From Oscillospiraceae bacterium (GTDB lineage Bacteria > Bacillota > Clostridia > Oscillospirales > UBA929): 7,316 bases of DNA. Of this stretch, positions 6,241 to 7,316 are shown in pieces. The notes beneath the pieces are model-generated. The model did not search any database. It saw nothing but the letters and a program-made list of their open reading frames with translations, and had not been told where the DNA came from. How positions within the stretch are numbered: position 1 is the stretch's first letter; every line of letters begins with the position of its first letter. The position numbers and the translations under genes are program-made. The stretch is from the NCBI GenBank assembly GCA_009784085.1, contig WRCJ01000075.1, positions 1-7,316 on the forward strand. Reading direction: 5' to 3'.

Positions 6241-6269
6241 TTGCAACGTATCTGTGTTTATGCTATAAT
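6241..6269 (+). promoter_or_regulatory. Sigma-A promoter for the 6S RNA
   Basis: TTGCAA (6241-6246), a 17-nt spacer and a perfect TATAAT (6264-6269), with TG at 6261-6262 (extended -10). It has the same -35, spacer length and -10 as the rpmE promoter. The start would fall near 6276. No ribosome site or plausible ORF follows, which fits a non-coding transcript. Confidence 0.9.
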
Positions 6270-6275
6270 GCAATT

Positions 6276-6523
6276 GGACAGGAAGAAATTTCTGATCGTC
6301 CCCTGCTTGGTTCGTGACGGGCCTTTTTAAACCCACATTGTGACAATGGGATGCTGGGCTCCCGCGTTGGTTTGCAGGCCTCCCGGTTCAATAGGATCGG
6401 ATGTTGGAAGCAATAAAATCGCGGGGAGGCGACCCACCTGCGTGAGCGTGCAGGTTATAATCGGGTTCGCACGGCCGAAGTGGGGTTCACCAAATAAAAA
6501 AAGACGCGCAAGCGTCTTTTTTT
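6276..6523 (+). ncRNA. ssrS: 6S RNA
   Basis: A non-coding transcript bounded by a strong promoter and an intrinsic terminator. 6S RNA binds sigma-A holoenzyme by mimicking an open promoter and lowers transcription, mainly in stationary phase. The fold seen by hand is a long rod. The closing stem pairs 6300-6316 (CCCC, CTTGG, TCGTG) with 6470-6485 (CACGG, CC, AAG, GGGG). A central open region follows, with a small hairpin on the 5' side (CATTG/CAATG near 6336-6348) and another on the 3' side (ACCTGC/GCAGGT, 6436-6455). Inside is a GC-rich stem, 6359-6366 with 6420-6428, and an apical arm. Blocks such as CTCCCGCGTTGG, AAGCAATAAAATCGCG and CCACCT-hairpin-AGGTTA line up with the E. coli 6S equivalents CTCCGCGGTTGG, AAGCCTTAAAACTGCG and TCACCTTG...AAGGGTTA. 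The mature core is probably about 6295-6490, near the usual 180-200 nt. The exact ends are inferred. Confidence 0.85.
6496..6523 (+). terminator. Intrinsic terminator of the 6S RNA, symmetric
   Basis: A7, then GACGC, a GCAA loop, GCGTC and T7. The stem can extend by A-U pairs to 12 bp. The symmetry means it can also act on transcripts entering from the minus strand. It ends 40 nt before the tcdA start. Confidence 0.93.
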
Positions 6524-6540
6524 ATCGTAACGATCCCGGC

Positions 6541-6573
6541 GATGAATGGTCGATGGTTGATTGATGATTGTTG
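6541..6573. repeat. Degenerate 11-bp tandem repeat over the tcdA start
   Basis: Three 11-bp units begin with GATG at 6541, 6552 and 6563 (GATGAATGGTC, GATGGTTGATT, GATGATTGTTG). The third contains the tcdA start codon. Similarity beyond the GATG and the TTG-rich ends is loose, so this may be chance. Confidence 0.35.
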
Positions 6574-7298
6574 ATAAATCACGGCACCCCGATGCCTTTT
6601 TGCGCAACCGCATGTTGCTGGGGGCGGGCGCCATGGCCAGGCTGGCCATGGCCCATGTGGCCGTCCTGGGGCTGGGCGGCGTGGGGGGCTATGCTGCCGA
6701 GGCGTTGGCGCGCGCCGGCGTGGGCCGGCTCACGCTGGCGGACTGCGATGTGGTGGATCCCACCAATATCAACCGGCAGATGTGCGCGCTGCACTCCACG
6801 ATTGGGATGCATAAGGCCGAGGCGTCGCGGGATCGCTTGCTCGACATCAACCCGGAACTGCGCACCCGCGCGATGGTTTTGCGATACTCGGCGCCCACCC
6901 GGGAAACCTTTTTCGATACGCGCTACGACTATATCATCGATGCCATCGATCTTGTGACCTGCAAGCTGGATGTCATCGAAACCGCGCTGTCGCGCGGCAT
7001 CCCCATCGTATCCGCGCTGGGCGCCGGCAACAAAATGGACGCCAGCCAATTGCGCGTCACGGATATCGGCAAGACGCAAAGCTGCCCGCTGGCCAGGGTG
7101 ATGAGGCGGGAGTTGCGCCACAGGGGCATCACCCGCCACATGGTGCTGTGGAGCCCGGAAACGCCGATGGTGCCGGAACCGCTGGCGCCGCCGCCGGCGG
7201 GCCGCCGCAGCGTACCGGCCAGCATCCCCTGGGTGCCGGCATGCGCGGGTTTTATGTTGGCGGGGTTCGTCGTGCAAAAAATAAGCGGCCACGCTTGA
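6564..7298 (+). CDS. tcdA: tRNA threonylcarbamoyladenosine dehydratase TcdA (ThiF/E1-like)
   Basis: A complete 244-residue protein of the ThiF/MoeB/HesA superfamily, TcdA (YgdL) branch, which uses ATP to cyclise t6A at tRNA position 37 to ct6A. The nucleotide-binding loop is GLGGVGG (36-42). DCD (60-62) and NINRQ (68-72) are the typical E1 ATP-site motifs, and YIIDAID is at 123-129. TQSCPLARVMRRELRHRGI (171-189) and the hydrophobic C-terminal segment ending VPACAGFMLAGFVVQKI (about 224-240) match the Firmicutes TcdA layout and length. The usual N-terminal FxRxxxLLG pattern is present as FLRNRMLLGAGAM (12-24). The start is uncertain: ATG 6564 gives a normal N-terminus, TTG 6561 is possible, and neither has a Shine-Dalgarno site. 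No separate promoter is visible after the 6S terminator, so tcdA may rely on read-through. ThiF paralogues with other roles share the fold, but the whole-length match favours TcdA. Confidence 0.92.
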   Translation: MIVDKSRHPDAFLRNRMLLGAGAMARLAMAHVAVLGLGGVGGYAAEALARAGVGRLTLADCDVVDPTNINRQMCALHSTIGMHKAEASRDRLLDINPELRTRAMVLRYSAPTRETFFDTRYDYIIDAIDLVTCKLDVIETALSRGIPIVSALGAGNKMDASQLRVTDIGKTQSCPLARVMRRELRHRGITRHMVLWSPETPMVPEPLAPPPAGRRSVPASIPWVPACAGFMLAGFVVQKISGHA

Positions 7299-7316
7299 CA
7301 GACAGCCCGATAATCC

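Noticed and set aside
6400..6425. GGAAGCA motif suggesting SRP (4.5S) RNA
   Set aside because: The rest of the SRP domain IV signature is missing, while the overall fold and several blocks match 6S RNA.
6340..6564. 74-codon plus-strand ORF in the gap before tcdA
   Set aside because: It overlaps the structured 6S RNA and its terminator, has no ribosome site and no recognisable protein pattern.

Overview
The window looks like a chromosomal housekeeping segment of a fairly GC-rich Gram-positive (Firmicutes, Clostridia-like) bacterium. The grounds are the gene order dgt-like dNTPase, primase DnaG, housekeeping sigma factor and an FtsH-like protein; a zinc-type (C+) ribosomal protein L31; a DUF1292 protein; a Firmicutes-style TcdA; and strong Shine-Dalgarno sites at several starts. 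No mobile element, phage gene, CRISPR array, tRNA or rRNA gene was seen. Taxonomy is inferred from gene content and style only.

Layout. The left three quarters is read on the minus strand. In transcription order, from high to low coordinates, it holds rpmE (L31), an intrinsic terminator, yigZ (IMPACT family), a possible 29-residue membrane ORF, a dgt-like dNTPase, dnaG, rpoD (sigma-A) and the first 122 codons of an FtsH-like protease that runs off the left edge. From yigZ on, the genes are closely spaced (2 to about 70 nt), so they may be co-transcribed. The replication/transcription core (dNTP hydrolysis, primer synthesis, sigma-A) is typical for this phylum. The right part is read on the plus strand: a DUF1292 protein with an extreme acidic tail, a non-coding RNA that I identify as 6S RNA (ssrS) with its own promoter and terminator, and tcdA (ThiF/E1-like, t6A37 to ct6A37 in tRNA).

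Control signals. rpmE and the DUF1292 gene diverge from a shared 184-nt region with a promoter for each. The rpmE and 6S promoters are nearly identical in form (TTGCAA, 17-nt spacer, TATAAT with an upstream TG). These fit recognition by the sigma-A encoded in this same window. 6S RNA binds the sigma-A holoenzyme, so regulator and target are about 5 kb apart here, though no functional link follows from that.

The most unusual features are not genes. Short tandem repeats (9 to 24 bp units) sit at or across gene ends at nearly every junction, in two cases containing the stop codon. Other points to check are the small membrane ORF with an exact AAGGAGG site, the roughly 33-residue insertion in sigma-A, and the polyacidic tail. 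I saw no clearly new multi-gene system.
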